Shown here one piece after another: positions 6,566 to 12,754 of a stretch of DNA of 13,649 bases (position 1 is the stretch's first letter; every line of letters starts with the position of its first letter). This DNA is from Thermoanaerobaculales bacterium (lineage in GTDB: Bacteria; Acidobacteriota; Thermoanaerobaculia; Thermoanaerobaculales; Sulfomarinibacteraceae): contig JALOKS010000034.1 in assembly GCA_025456385.1 (NCBI GenBank), positions 1 to 13,649 of the forward strand. Reading direction: 5' to 3'. Both the position numbers and the translations under genes were made by a program. The notes below the pieces were generated by a model. It did not search any database. It had not been told where the DNA came from and was given only the letters and a program-made list of their open reading frames with translations.

Positions 6566-7362
6566 CCGCCCTCGGCACGGTGTGGCGGCAGCGGGCGCTG
6601 GTGGCGGTCCTGGTGCGGCGGGAGCTCGATGCGCGCTACCGCGCCTCCTTCCTCGGCTTCTTCTGGTCGCTCCTCAACCCGCTGCTGCTGCTCGCGGTCT
6701 ACGCGGTGGTCTTCACCTTCATCTTCAGCCCGCGCTTCCCGGGCGGCGAGCCGTACCCGCTGTTCCTGTTCGCGGGGCTGCTGCCGTGGCTGTTCTTCTC
6801 GGGCGCGGTCCTCGACGGCTCGCTGACCCTGGTCGACAACGGGCCGCTGCTCGCCAAGGTGATGTGCCCGCCCGAGATCTTCCCGGCGGTGACGGTGCTG
6901 TCGCACCTCGTCCACCACCTGCTCGCGCTGCCGATCCTGCTCGCCGCGCTGGCGGCGGCGGCGCTCGCCGGCCTGCACACTTTTCCGTGGACCATCTGGC
7001 TGCTGCCGCTCGCGCTGCTGCCGTGGCTGCTCGCGGCCGCGGGTGCGGTGCTCGCGGTGTCGGTGCTGGCGGTCCACTTCCGCGATCTCCGCGACCTCGT
7101 CGGCCACCTCCTCAACCTGCTCTTCTTCGCCTCGCCCATCATCTACACCCTCGACGGCCTCGAGCTTCCAGGCCCCCTCGAGCGCGCGCTCGCCCTCAAC
7201 CCGCTCGCGAGCCTGGTGACGGTCTACCGCGACGTCGTCTTCACGGGGCGGGTGCCGACGCCGGGCGCGTGGGCGACCGCGGCGGCGGTCGGCGCGCTCG
7301 CGCTGTGGCTCGGCGCCGCGGTCTTCACGCATGGGCGGGAGACGGTGGTGGAGGCGGTGTGA
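6562..7362 (+). CDS. wzm: ABC-2 type polysaccharide export permease (Wzm/TagG-like)
   Basis: A 266-residue inner-membrane permease that should dimerise and, with the following ATPase, export a lipid-linked polysaccharide such as O-antigen. The N-terminal amphipathic segment RRELDARYRASFLGFFWSLL (19-38) followed by NPLLLLAVYAVVF is the hallmark of this family. About six membrane segments follow, with SPIIYTLDGLELPG and LNPLASLVTVYRDVVF near the C-terminus, also typical. Length matches Wzm proteins (about 260). Its ATG overlaps the preceding lipoprotein stop by four bases, and its own stop overlaps the Wzt GTG by four bases, so all three are probably translated together. The exported glycan cannot be identified: there are no classical sugar-nucleotide glycosyltransferases in the window. 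Confidence 0.92.
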   Translation: MTALGTVWRQRALVAVLVRRELDARYRASFLGFFWSLLNPLLLLAVYAVVFTFIFSPRFPGGEPYPLFLFAGLLPWLFFSGAVLDGSLTLVDNGPLLAKVMCPPEIFPAVTVLSHLVHHLLALPILLAALAAAALAGLHTFPWTIWLLPLALLPWLLAAAGAVLAVSVLAVHFRDLRDLVGHLLNLLFFASPIIYTLDGLELPGPLERALALNPLASLVTVYRDVVFTGRVPTPGAWATAAAVGALALWLGAAVFTHGRETVVEAV

Positions 7363-8591
7363 AGGGGGCGATCCGCTTCGCGGGCGTGCGCAAGGTCTTC
7401 CGCTGGCGGGGCCCGCGGCAGCGCGCCGAGACCCTCAAGGGCGCGCTCTTCCGGCGCGGGCGGAGGCTGCCCGCCCGCGAGCACGTGGCGCTCGACGGCG
7501 TCGATTTCGAGGTCGCGCCCGGCGAGGCGGTGGCGATCATCGGCGCCAACGGCTCGGGCAAGTCGACCTGCCTCAAGCTCGCCGGCGGCATCCTGCGGCC
7601 GACCGCCGGCACCGTGGCGGTCGAAGGCAGGGTGACCGCGCTGATCGAGCTCGGCGCCGGCTTCCACCCCGAGATCACGGGCCGCGAGAACGTCCTCATC
7701 AACGGCATGCTCCTCGGGCTGACGCGGGCGGAGGTCGGGGCGCGGATGCCGGAGATCGTGCGCTTCGCCGAGCTCGGCGACTTCATCGATCAGCCGGTCA
7801 AGACCTACTCCTCGGGGATGTACGTGCGCCTGGGCTTCGCGGTCGCGGTCGCGGCCGAGCCCGACATCCTGCTCATCGACGAGGTGCTGGCGGTCGGCGA
7901 CGAGGTCTTCACCCGCCGCTGCCTCGACCGCCTGGCGCGGATGCGGCAGCGGGGCGTGACGATGGTGCTGGTGTCGCACGACCTCGAGCTGGTGACGGCC
8001 TTCGCCGACCGCGCCCTCTACCTCGAGCGGGGGAGGGTGGCGGCCGCCGGCCCGGCCGACGCGGTGGTCGCGCGCTACCGCTCCGACGCCGCGGGCCTCG
8101 CGGCGCCCCCGGAGGCCGTGCGGGCGCCGGTGCGGGTGGTCGAGGAGGGTCGGCGCTGGGGCAACGGCGACGTCGAGATCCTCGCGGTCGAGGCGGTGGC
8201 CGGCGGCGGCCCGCTCAAGGTGCTGGCGAGCGGCGAGCCCTGCACCCTGCGGATCCGCTACCTGGTTCATCGACCGGTCACGGACTTCGTCTTCGGCCTC
8301 GCCTGGCACCGCGCGGACGGCACCCACGTCAGCGGCCACAACACCGAGCTCGCGGGCCTCGCGCCGCTGAGGCTCGCGGCCTCAGGCGAGGTCAGCTGCT
8401 CCTACGAGTCGGTGCCGCTCGCCCCCGGCGACTACCTGGTCGACGCCGCCGTGCACGCGCGCGACGGCCTCGCCTACGACTACTGGCGCGACGCCCTCCG
8501 CCTGCGGGTCACGGGAGCGGTGGAGTGGCCGGGGGTGTGGGCGCCGGCGCAGCGCTGGCGCTCGGAGGGGCCGGAGTGGGGCGCGGAGTGA
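7359..8591 (+). CDS. wzt: ABC transporter ATPase for polysaccharide export with C-terminal glycan-binding domain (Wzt)
   Basis: A 410-residue cytoplasmic ATPase that pairs with Wzm. Start GTG 7359 overlaps the Wzm stop (GTGA) and gives MKGAIRFAGVRKVF. The nucleotide-binding domain shows Walker A GANGSGKST (62-70), signature YSSGMYVRLGF (150-160), Walker B ILLIDE with D174 and E175, and H-loop H207. EGRVTALIELGAGFHPEITG and LIDEVLAVGDE are classic for the Wzt/TagH subfamily. Residues of about 255-410 form a beta-rich extension (WGNGDVEILAVEAV to DGLAYDYWRDALRLRV) matching Wzt_C. In O9a-type systems that domain recognises the modified non-reducing end of the finished chain before export. This suggests a chain-terminated glycan made in the cytoplasm. 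The Wzt_C match is by eye. Confidence 0.93.
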   Translation: MKGAIRFAGVRKVFRWRGPRQRAETLKGALFRRGRRLPAREHVALDGVDFEVAPGEAVAIIGANGSGKSTCLKLAGGILRPTAGTVAVEGRVTALIELGAGFHPEITGRENVLINGMLLGLTRAEVGARMPEIVRFAELGDFIDQPVKTYSSGMYVRLGFAVAVAAEPDILLIDEVLAVGDEVFTRRCLDRLARMRQRGVTMVLVSHDLELVTAFADRALYLERGRVAAAGPADAVVARYRSDAAGLAAPPEAVRAPVRVVEEGRRWGNGDVEILAVEAVAGGGPLKVLASGEPCTLRIRYLVHRPVTDFVFGLAWHRADGTHVSGHNTELAGLAPLRLAASGEVSCSYESVPLAPGDYLVDAAVHARDGLAYDYWRDALRLRVTGAVEWPGVWAPAQRWRSEGPEWGAE

Positions 8592-8635
8592 CGCGTCGCG
8601 GGAGCCTGCCGTCCCCGCACTGACGCTGTGCGTCA
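8589..8635. promoter_or_regulatory. TGACGC dyads upstream of the sigma-54 promoter; possible activator sites or weak terminator
   Basis: Two symmetric elements share the half-site TGACGC. The first is TGACGCGTC at 8589-8597, with GACGCGTC an exact palindrome; it includes the wzt stop codon. The second is TGACGC-TGT-GCGTCA at 8621-8635, a perfect inverted repeat. They start 32 bp apart, about three helical turns. Their centres are about 97 and 63 bp upstream of the predicted pilin transcript start, a usable position for a sigma-54 activator. The second is followed by CTTTTC, so it might instead be a weak terminator for wzt. Confidence 0.35.
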
Positions 8636-8665
8636 CTTTTCGCCGGTTTCGGGCCCCTGAGAGCC

Positions 8666-8681
8666 TGGCACGCCCCTTGCA
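8666..8681 (+). promoter_or_regulatory. Sigma-54 (RpoN) promoter of the pilin gene
   Basis: TGGCACGCCCCTTGCA matches the sigma-54 consensus TGGCACG-N4-TTGCA at every specified position. The -24 GG is at 8667-8668 and the -12 GC at 8679-8680, with the required ten bases between them. The predicted transcription start is near 8691, giving a leader of about 22 nt that contains the Shine-Dalgarno. In many bacteria pilA is driven this way by PilR with RpoN. Confidence 0.9.
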
Positions 8682-8697
8682 CTAGCGGCCGGTCGTG

Positions 8698-8705
8698 AAA
8701 GGAGG
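8698..8705 (+). promoter_or_regulatory. Strong Shine-Dalgarno that sets the pilin start
   Basis: AAAGGAGG lies seven bases before ATG 8713. It rules against an in-frame GTG at 8695, which would sit upstream of the ribosome site, and lengthens a prepilin leader that is already ideal from 8713. Confidence 0.85.
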
Positions 8706-8712
8706 CAGCAGA

Positions 8713-9174
8713 ATGCGCAAGAATCGTGGTTTCACCCTGATCGAACTTCTCATCGTGGTGGCAATCATCGGCATCATCGCCGCGATCGCCATCCCCAACC
8801 TTCTGAACGCCATCAACCGCGGGCGTCAGAAGCGGACCATGGCCGACATCCGCACCATCGGCACGGCGATCGAGGCCTACGCGGTGGACAACTCGACCTA
8901 CCCGGTCGTGACGACCGGCGCGATCGACTCCTCGATCGCGGCCTACGTCGAGCCCACCTACGTCAAGCGCGCCCCGCGCAACGACGGCTGGAACTTCCCG
9001 ATGCGGACCCTGTCGGTGGCGCAGGGCTACACCGTCGGCGGCGCCGCCCGGGACAAGACCTTCACCAACACCGCGCTGACCGGCTACACCCTGGGGCAGA
9101 CCACCAACATGGACTGCGACATCATGTACTCCAACGGCAGCTTCACCGTCTGGCCCGAGGGCATCCAGAACTAG
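8713..9174 (+). CDS. Type IV pilin-like protein (PilA or GspG-type major pseudopilin)
   Basis: A 153-residue prepilin. The leader MRKNRG is cut before F7 by prepilin peptidase, and the mature protein begins FTLIELLIVVAIIGIIAA with the conserved Glu at mature position 5. The hydrophobic helix continues through IPNLLNAINRG. The segment DIRTIGTAIEAYAVDNSTYP resembles the alpha1-C helix and loop shared by GspG and short deltaproteobacterial/acidobacterial pilins. The C-terminal half is rich in Thr, Asn and Gly, with a single Cys near TTNMDCDIMYSNGS, so there is no classical disulfide loop. The sigma-54 promoter, strong Shine-Dalgarno and dedicated terminator favour a highly expressed filament subunit. 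By eye it is less GC-rich than its neighbours. No assembly ATPase or other pilus gene is in the window, so pilus versus type II secretion is unresolved. Confidence 0.88.
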   Translation: MRKNRGFTLIELLIVVAIIGIIAAIAIPNLLNAINRGRQKRTMADIRTIGTAIEAYAVDNSTYPVVTTGAIDSSIAAYVEPTYVKRAPRNDGWNFPMRTLSVAQGYTVGGAARDKTFTNTALTGYTLGQTTNMDCDIMYSNGSFTVWPEGIQN

Positions 9175-9198
9175 TCAGGCTCGACGTGGTCGAACCTC

Positions 9199-9225
9199 CG
9201 GGGGCCTGCGAGGCCCCCGTTTTTT
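9199..9225 (+). terminator. Rho-independent terminator after the pilin gene
   Basis: CGGGGGCCT (9199-9207) pairs perfectly with AGGCCCCCG (9211-9219) around a GCG loop, and six Ts follow at 9220-9225. It starts about 25 bases after the pilin stop. It ends pilin transcription just before the next gene's own -10 at 9232. Confidence 0.93.
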
Positions 9226-9231
9226 GTTCGT

Positions 9232-9237
9232 TATCAT
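9232..9237 (+). promoter_or_regulatory. -10 element giving a predicted leaderless start for the first Wzy_C gene
   Basis: TATCAT lies six bases (GGTTGG) before the GTG at 9244, the same geometry as at 338, 4429 (minus) and 4447. It sits only seven bases after the T-tract of the pilin terminator, so the downstream operon must supply its own transcription here. No -35 or TG extension is present. Confidence 0.6.
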
Positions 9238-9243
9238 GGTTGG

Positions 9244-10956
9244 GTGAACCAGCCGCCGCACCCCGGCCCGACATCGCCCGCTCGCCCGGGCGCGCAGGTC
9301 GCAGCGGCCGACGAGGCGGGCCTCGCCACAGCCGCAGATCAGGCCACCCAGGCGAAGCCGATCGCACCGGTTCACGGCCTCCTGCTCGTGGTCGCGGCGT
9401 GGCTGGCCTGGCGCCCGGTCGAGACCTTTTCGTGGTCGGCCACCGTGGTCGCTGCGCCGGCGCTGGCGCTCGCGGTCTGGGCCTGGCGGCGGACGGAGCC
9501 CGCGGCCGCCTGGACCGCCTTCTGGGTGGCGGCCGGCGTCGCCGTCCTGGGGGGCCTGGGCCTCGCCGGCCGGGACCCCGCGGCCGCCGTCGCCGGAGCC
9601 GCTCTGGTGGCCGCGATCGCCGCCCTGATCTGGCTCGCCTCGCGGCAAGCGGCCCCCGAGGACTGGCCGGCGGTCCTGGCCCTGGCGGTGAGCGGCCTCA
9701 CGCTGTGGGGCCTCGCGCAGCTCGCAGCGGGCCCGGAGCACGCCGAGGCGATTCTCGCCCAGCTGCCGGAGGCGCTGCACGCCGCGGCGCGCGAGCGCCT
9801 GGCGGCCGGCCGCGCCTTCGCCTCGCAACCGCTGCCGTCGCACCTGGCAGCGCTGCTCGGGACCGCGCTCCCGCTCCTCCTGGCGCGCCTGCGCTGGAGC
9901 TGGCGTTCCGTGCCCTGGGCACTGGGCACCGTCCTGTGCGTCGTCGGGCTGGCGGCGACCCGGTCGCCGATCGGGATCCTGCTCGCCCTCGGCGCCTGCC
10001 TCGGTCTTGCGGCCGCCCGCGGCGGCCGCGCCGTGCGGCTCGCGCTGGTCGCGCTGGCTGCGGTGCTCGCCGCGGCGGTGGCGGCGCGCGGCGACGTGCT
10101 CGAGCTCGATCCCGTGCGGCTGCGTCTCGACAACTGGCGGACGGCGGCCTGGGTGTGGTCGACGGCGCCGGCGGCGGGCGTCGGCTTCGGCGGCTTCGGT
10201 CAGGCCGCGCAGGCGGTGCCGCTTGCGGTCGGCAACCGGCCGCGCCACGCCCACTCGCTGCCGATGGAGGCTCTGGCCGAGCTCGGCCCGGCGGGCCTGC
10301 TGGCGGTGCTGGCGGCGGGCTGGGCGCTCGCCCGGCTGGTGCGCGACCTGTGGCCCAGGCGGCCCGAGCTCGCGGCGGCGATCGCGGTGGTGCCGGCCCA
10401 CAACCTGGTCGACTTCTCGCTCGCCGGCTCGGGTGTCGCCCTGCCCTGGGCGGTGCTGCTGGGCTGGGCGTTGGCGGTGCGGGGCCCGACGCGGGCCGCC
10501 GGCGAGGGCCCGCGCGGCCGGCCTCTCGTCGTCGGGGTTGGGGCCCTCGCGGTCGCCGCCGCGGTGCTGCAGGCGACCTCGGTGACGGTGCTCGACGCCG
10601 CGGCCTCCCGGACGACGCCCGAGGAGCGCGTCGCCGGTGCGCTGCGGGCGCAGCGGCTGGCGCCGTGGCGGACCGAAGCCCTGCACCTCGCGGCGGCGGC
10701 GGCCCTCGAGTCCGGCGATCGGGCGCTGATCGACGGGGCGGCAGCCGCGCTCGAGAAGGCGCGCTGGCTGCAGCCGGGCTCGGCCGCGCTCGCCGGTTAC
10801 CGGAGCCTGCTCGGCGAGGCCCGCGGGCACGGCCCGACCGCGGTCGCCGAGGCGTGGGCGGCGCAGCGGGCCCAACCCGAGAACCCGGCCCACAGCCAGC
10901 GCCTGCGCAGCCTCCTCGACCGCCTGCAGGACGACAGCCGTGCTCCGGGGCGCTGA
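9244..10956 (+). CDS. O-antigen ligase/polymerase-like (Wzy_C) membrane protein with helical C-terminus
   Basis: A 570-residue polytopic membrane protein. A cytoplasmic Pro/Ala/Gln-rich stretch of about 40 residues precedes about a dozen hydrophobic segments. Features of the Wzy_C superfamily (WaaL ligases, Wzy polymerases, PglL/TfpO oligosaccharyltransferases) are a conserved Arg in ATRSPIG (R240), GVGFGGFGQ, and a periplasmic-loop histidine motif RPRHAHSLPMEALAELGPAGLL (H335, H337). The last 130 residues are soluble, Ala-rich and TPR-like (VAGALRAQRLAPWRTEALHL, then AAALEKARWLQPGS). These enzymes move a glycan from undecaprenyl diphosphate to lipid A, another glycan or a protein. The GTG start follows a -10 at six bases, with no Shine-Dalgarno. 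The gene overlaps a second member of the family by 17 bp. Superfamily is likely; acceptor is unknown. Confidence 0.8.
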   Translation: MNQPPHPGPTSPARPGAQVAAADEAGLATAADQATQAKPIAPVHGLLLVVAAWLAWRPVETFSWSATVVAAPALALAVWAWRRTEPAAAWTAFWVAAGVAVLGGLGLAGRDPAAAVAGAALVAAIAALIWLASRQAAPEDWPAVLALAVSGLTLWGLAQLAAGPEHAEAILAQLPEALHAAARERLAAGRAFASQPLPSHLAALLGTALPLLLARLRWSWRSVPWALGTVLCVVGLAATRSPIGILLALGACLGLAAARGGRAVRLALVALAAVLAAAVAARGDVLELDPVRLRLDNWRTAAWVWSTAPAAGVGFGGFGQAAQAVPLAVGNRPRHAHSLPMEALAELGPAGLLAVLAAGWALARLVRDLWPRRPELAAAIAVVPAHNLVDFSLAGSGVALPWAVLLGWALAVRGPTRAAGEGPRGRPLVVGVGALAVAAAVLQATSVTVLDAAASRTTPEERVAGALRAQRLAPWRTEALHLAAAAALESGDRALIDGAAAALEKARWLQPGSAALAGYRSLLGEARGHGPTAVAEAWAAQRAQPENPAHSQRLRSLLDRLQDDSRAPGR

Positions 10957-12754
10957 GCTTCTGCCCCTTGGCGCGGCGGTCGCCGCGGCCCTCACCGCCG
11001 CGCTCGGCGGGGCCTTCTTCCCGGGCCAGCGGCTGGCGATCGGCCTCGTCCTGAGCGTGCTGGCGGCCTGCTGGGCCCTGCAGCGGCGGCGTCCGCCCCT
11101 GCGGCCCGAGGAGTGGGTGGCGCTCGCCGTCGTCGGCTGGGGGGTTGTATCGGCGGCGGCCGGCGCCGCGCCCCTCGCGGCGAAGGAGGCGCTCGCGGGC
11201 TGGCTGGTCGCGTGGTGGCTGTGGACCACCGCCCGCCGCGCGACACCGCGGGCCGGGGCTCTCGCGATGACGGTCCTGACGGCAGCAGCGCTCCTGGTCG
11301 CGGCCGGCGTCGCTGCCGAGGCGCTCGTCCTCGGCAGCGTCCGCGTCGGCGGCCTGCTCGAGAGCCCGAACGTCGCGGCCGCGCTGCTCGTGAGCACGCT
11401 GCCGCTCGTCGGGGCGCTGCAACGGGACCACGAACGAGGCCTGTGGCGAGCCGTGGGCGCGGCTCTCGTTGTCGCGATCGCACTCACCGGCTCGCGCGCC
11501 GGCCTGCTGGCGCTGCTCGCGGTCGGCGTCGCGCTTCTCCCCAACGGTCGTGCCAGGATCCTCGGTCTCGTGAGCGGCGCCGCCGCGGTCGCGGCTCTCG
11601 TCGCCTGGCGTTTCGCGAGCGCCCCCGAGGCCCTCGCCTGGTTCCGGCCGGCGATCTGGTTGGCAGTCCTGCGCCTGTGGGCGGCCCACCCGATTCTCGG
11701 CGTCGGCCCCGGCGGGCTCAGCGACGCCGCCGGACCGGTGCGGCTGCTGCACGCCGACCACGTCGGCCAGCACCCCTTCCTGATCACCTACGCCGAATCG
11801 TCGCCGCTCGGCCTCCTGGTGCAGGCTGGGGCGGTGGGCCTGCTGCTCGCGGCCGCGGCCCTTGCGATGTGGCTCCGGCGCGGCGCCCGGGACGGGTCTC
11901 TGAGCTCCCCAGCCGTTCGTTCGGTGGCAGCCGCGATCGTGGTCATGGCGGCCTTCCACGACTTCGTGGCCATCGAGGCCGTGCTGTGGTGGTGGGCGGT
12001 CGCGCTCGGGCTGGCCGAGGCCTCGACCGGGCGGGACGAGGCGCTCCCCGGGCTCGAGGTGTCGTCTGAGCCGGGACTGGCGGCGGCGCTCCGCGCGTTC
12101 ATCGTGGCCGCCGTCATCCTGTGGAGCATCGTGCAGCCCGCCTGGGCGAGGTGGCTGTGGCAGGCCGGGCCGCGCACCGCGGCCACGGCCGCCCGCGCCC
12201 GCGCCGCCGAGCCGTGGCTCTCCGAGCCGCTCGACTGGCGGCTGCGGACGCTGCTCGCGGAGGAGCGCTGGACCTGGGAGCGGGCGGCGGAGGCTCTCGC
12301 CCTCGGCCGCGAGGCGGTGCGGGTCCATCCCGGCGCCTCTCGCCTGTGGCTGAACCTCGGCCAGGCGTGGTACCGCACGGCGACCGAGCTCGGCCCGTGG
12401 CCGGACGCCGTGGCGGGAGCGCGCGAGGCCTTCGCGCGGGCGACCGGGCTCGAGCCCCTGCAGCCGTGGGCGTGGCTGGAGTGGGCGCGGCTCGAGCGCG
12501 GGCTCGGCCGCCTCGACGAGGCGGCCGCGCTGGCGCGGCGGGCGGCGGCCGCGGAGCCGAACGCGGTCCGCGTGCAGCTCTTCCTCGCCCGCGTCGAGCT
12601 CGACCGCGGCAACCTCGAGCAGGCCCGCGCGGCCCTGCGCCAGGCGCAGGCGGCGAGCGCCCTGCGGACCCGAGCCGGGCTCTCGGCCTCCGAGCGCGAG
12701 CTCGTCGAGACCCCGGGCTGGCAGCTGCGCGAGCTCGAGGAGGCGCTGCGGTGA
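10940..12754 (+). CDS. Second O-antigen ligase-like (Wzy_C) membrane protein with C-terminal TPRs
   Basis: A 604-residue protein of the same design as its upstream neighbour but clearly diverged from it. About ten membrane segments occupy residues 8-400. Wzy_C landmarks are LTGSRAG (R186), HPILGVGPGGLSDAAG, and HPFLITYAESSPLGLLVQAG with H278, which corresponds to the HN.YL..-type loop motif. Residues of about 440-590 carry two to three TPR units, such as RLWLNLGQAWYRTATELGP and RVQLFLARVELDRGNLEQA. The GTG start lies inside the previous gene (17-bp overlap) with AGGA eight bases upstream. The stop overlaps the next gene's GTG as GTGA, so the three genes are likely coupled. It may polymerise or ligate a glycan. 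The TPR tail is the kind of module that binds a protein partner. Confidence 0.82.
   Translation: MLRGAELLPLGAAVAAALTAALGGAFFPGQRLAIGLVLSVLAACWALQRRRPPLRPEEWVALAVVGWGVVSAAAGAAPLAAKEALAGWLVAWWLWTTARRATPRAGALAMTVLTAAALLVAAGVAAEALVLGSVRVGGLLESPNVAAALLVSTLPLVGALQRDHERGLWRAVGAALVVAIALTGSRAGLLALLAVGVALLPNGRARILGLVSGAAAVAALVAWRFASAPEALAWFRPAIWLAVLRLWAAHPILGVGPGGLSDAAGPVRLLHADHVGQHPFLITYAESSPLGLLVQAGAVGLLLAAAALAMWLRRGARDGSLSSPAVRSVAAAIVVMAAFHDFVAIEAVLWWWAVALGLAEASTGRDEALPGLEVSSEPGLAAALRAFIVAAVILWSIVQPAWARWLWQAGPRTAATAARARAAEPWLSEPLDWRLRTLLAEERWTWERAAEALALGREAVRVHPGASRLWLNLGQAWYRTATELGPWPDAVAGAREAFARATGLEPLQPWAWLEWARLERGLGRLDEAAALARRAAAAEPNAVRVQLFLARVELDRGNLEQARAALRQAQAASALRTRAGLSASERELVETPGWQLRELEEALR

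Noticed and set aside
8621..8640. TGACGC-TGT-GCGTCA followed by CTTTTC as the definite wzt terminator
   Set aside because: The stem is only six pairs and the T-run is four bases and interrupted. Because the half-site recurs at 8589, a regulatory dyad is at least as likely, so it is listed as ambiguous.
8695..8712. In-frame GTG at 8695 as pilin start
   Set aside because: It lies upstream of the AAAGGAGG site and only about four bases after the predicted transcript start. ATG 8713 gives a standard six-residue prepilin leader.
9175..12328. Very long minus-strand open frames (about 870 codons each) opposite the two Wzy_C genes
   Set aside because: They are mirror frames kept open by the extreme G+C at third positions of the plus-strand genes. 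Their translations are low-complexity Arg/Ala/Pro/Gly with no domain, and the plus-strand frames show membrane and TPR patterns.
1678..12740. High density of GAGCTC and CTCGAG throughout
   Set aside because: It follows from Glu-Leu and Leu-Glu dipeptides in Ala/Leu/Glu-rich helices combined with strong preference for GAG and CTC codons. It is in coding frame and not an independent repeat.
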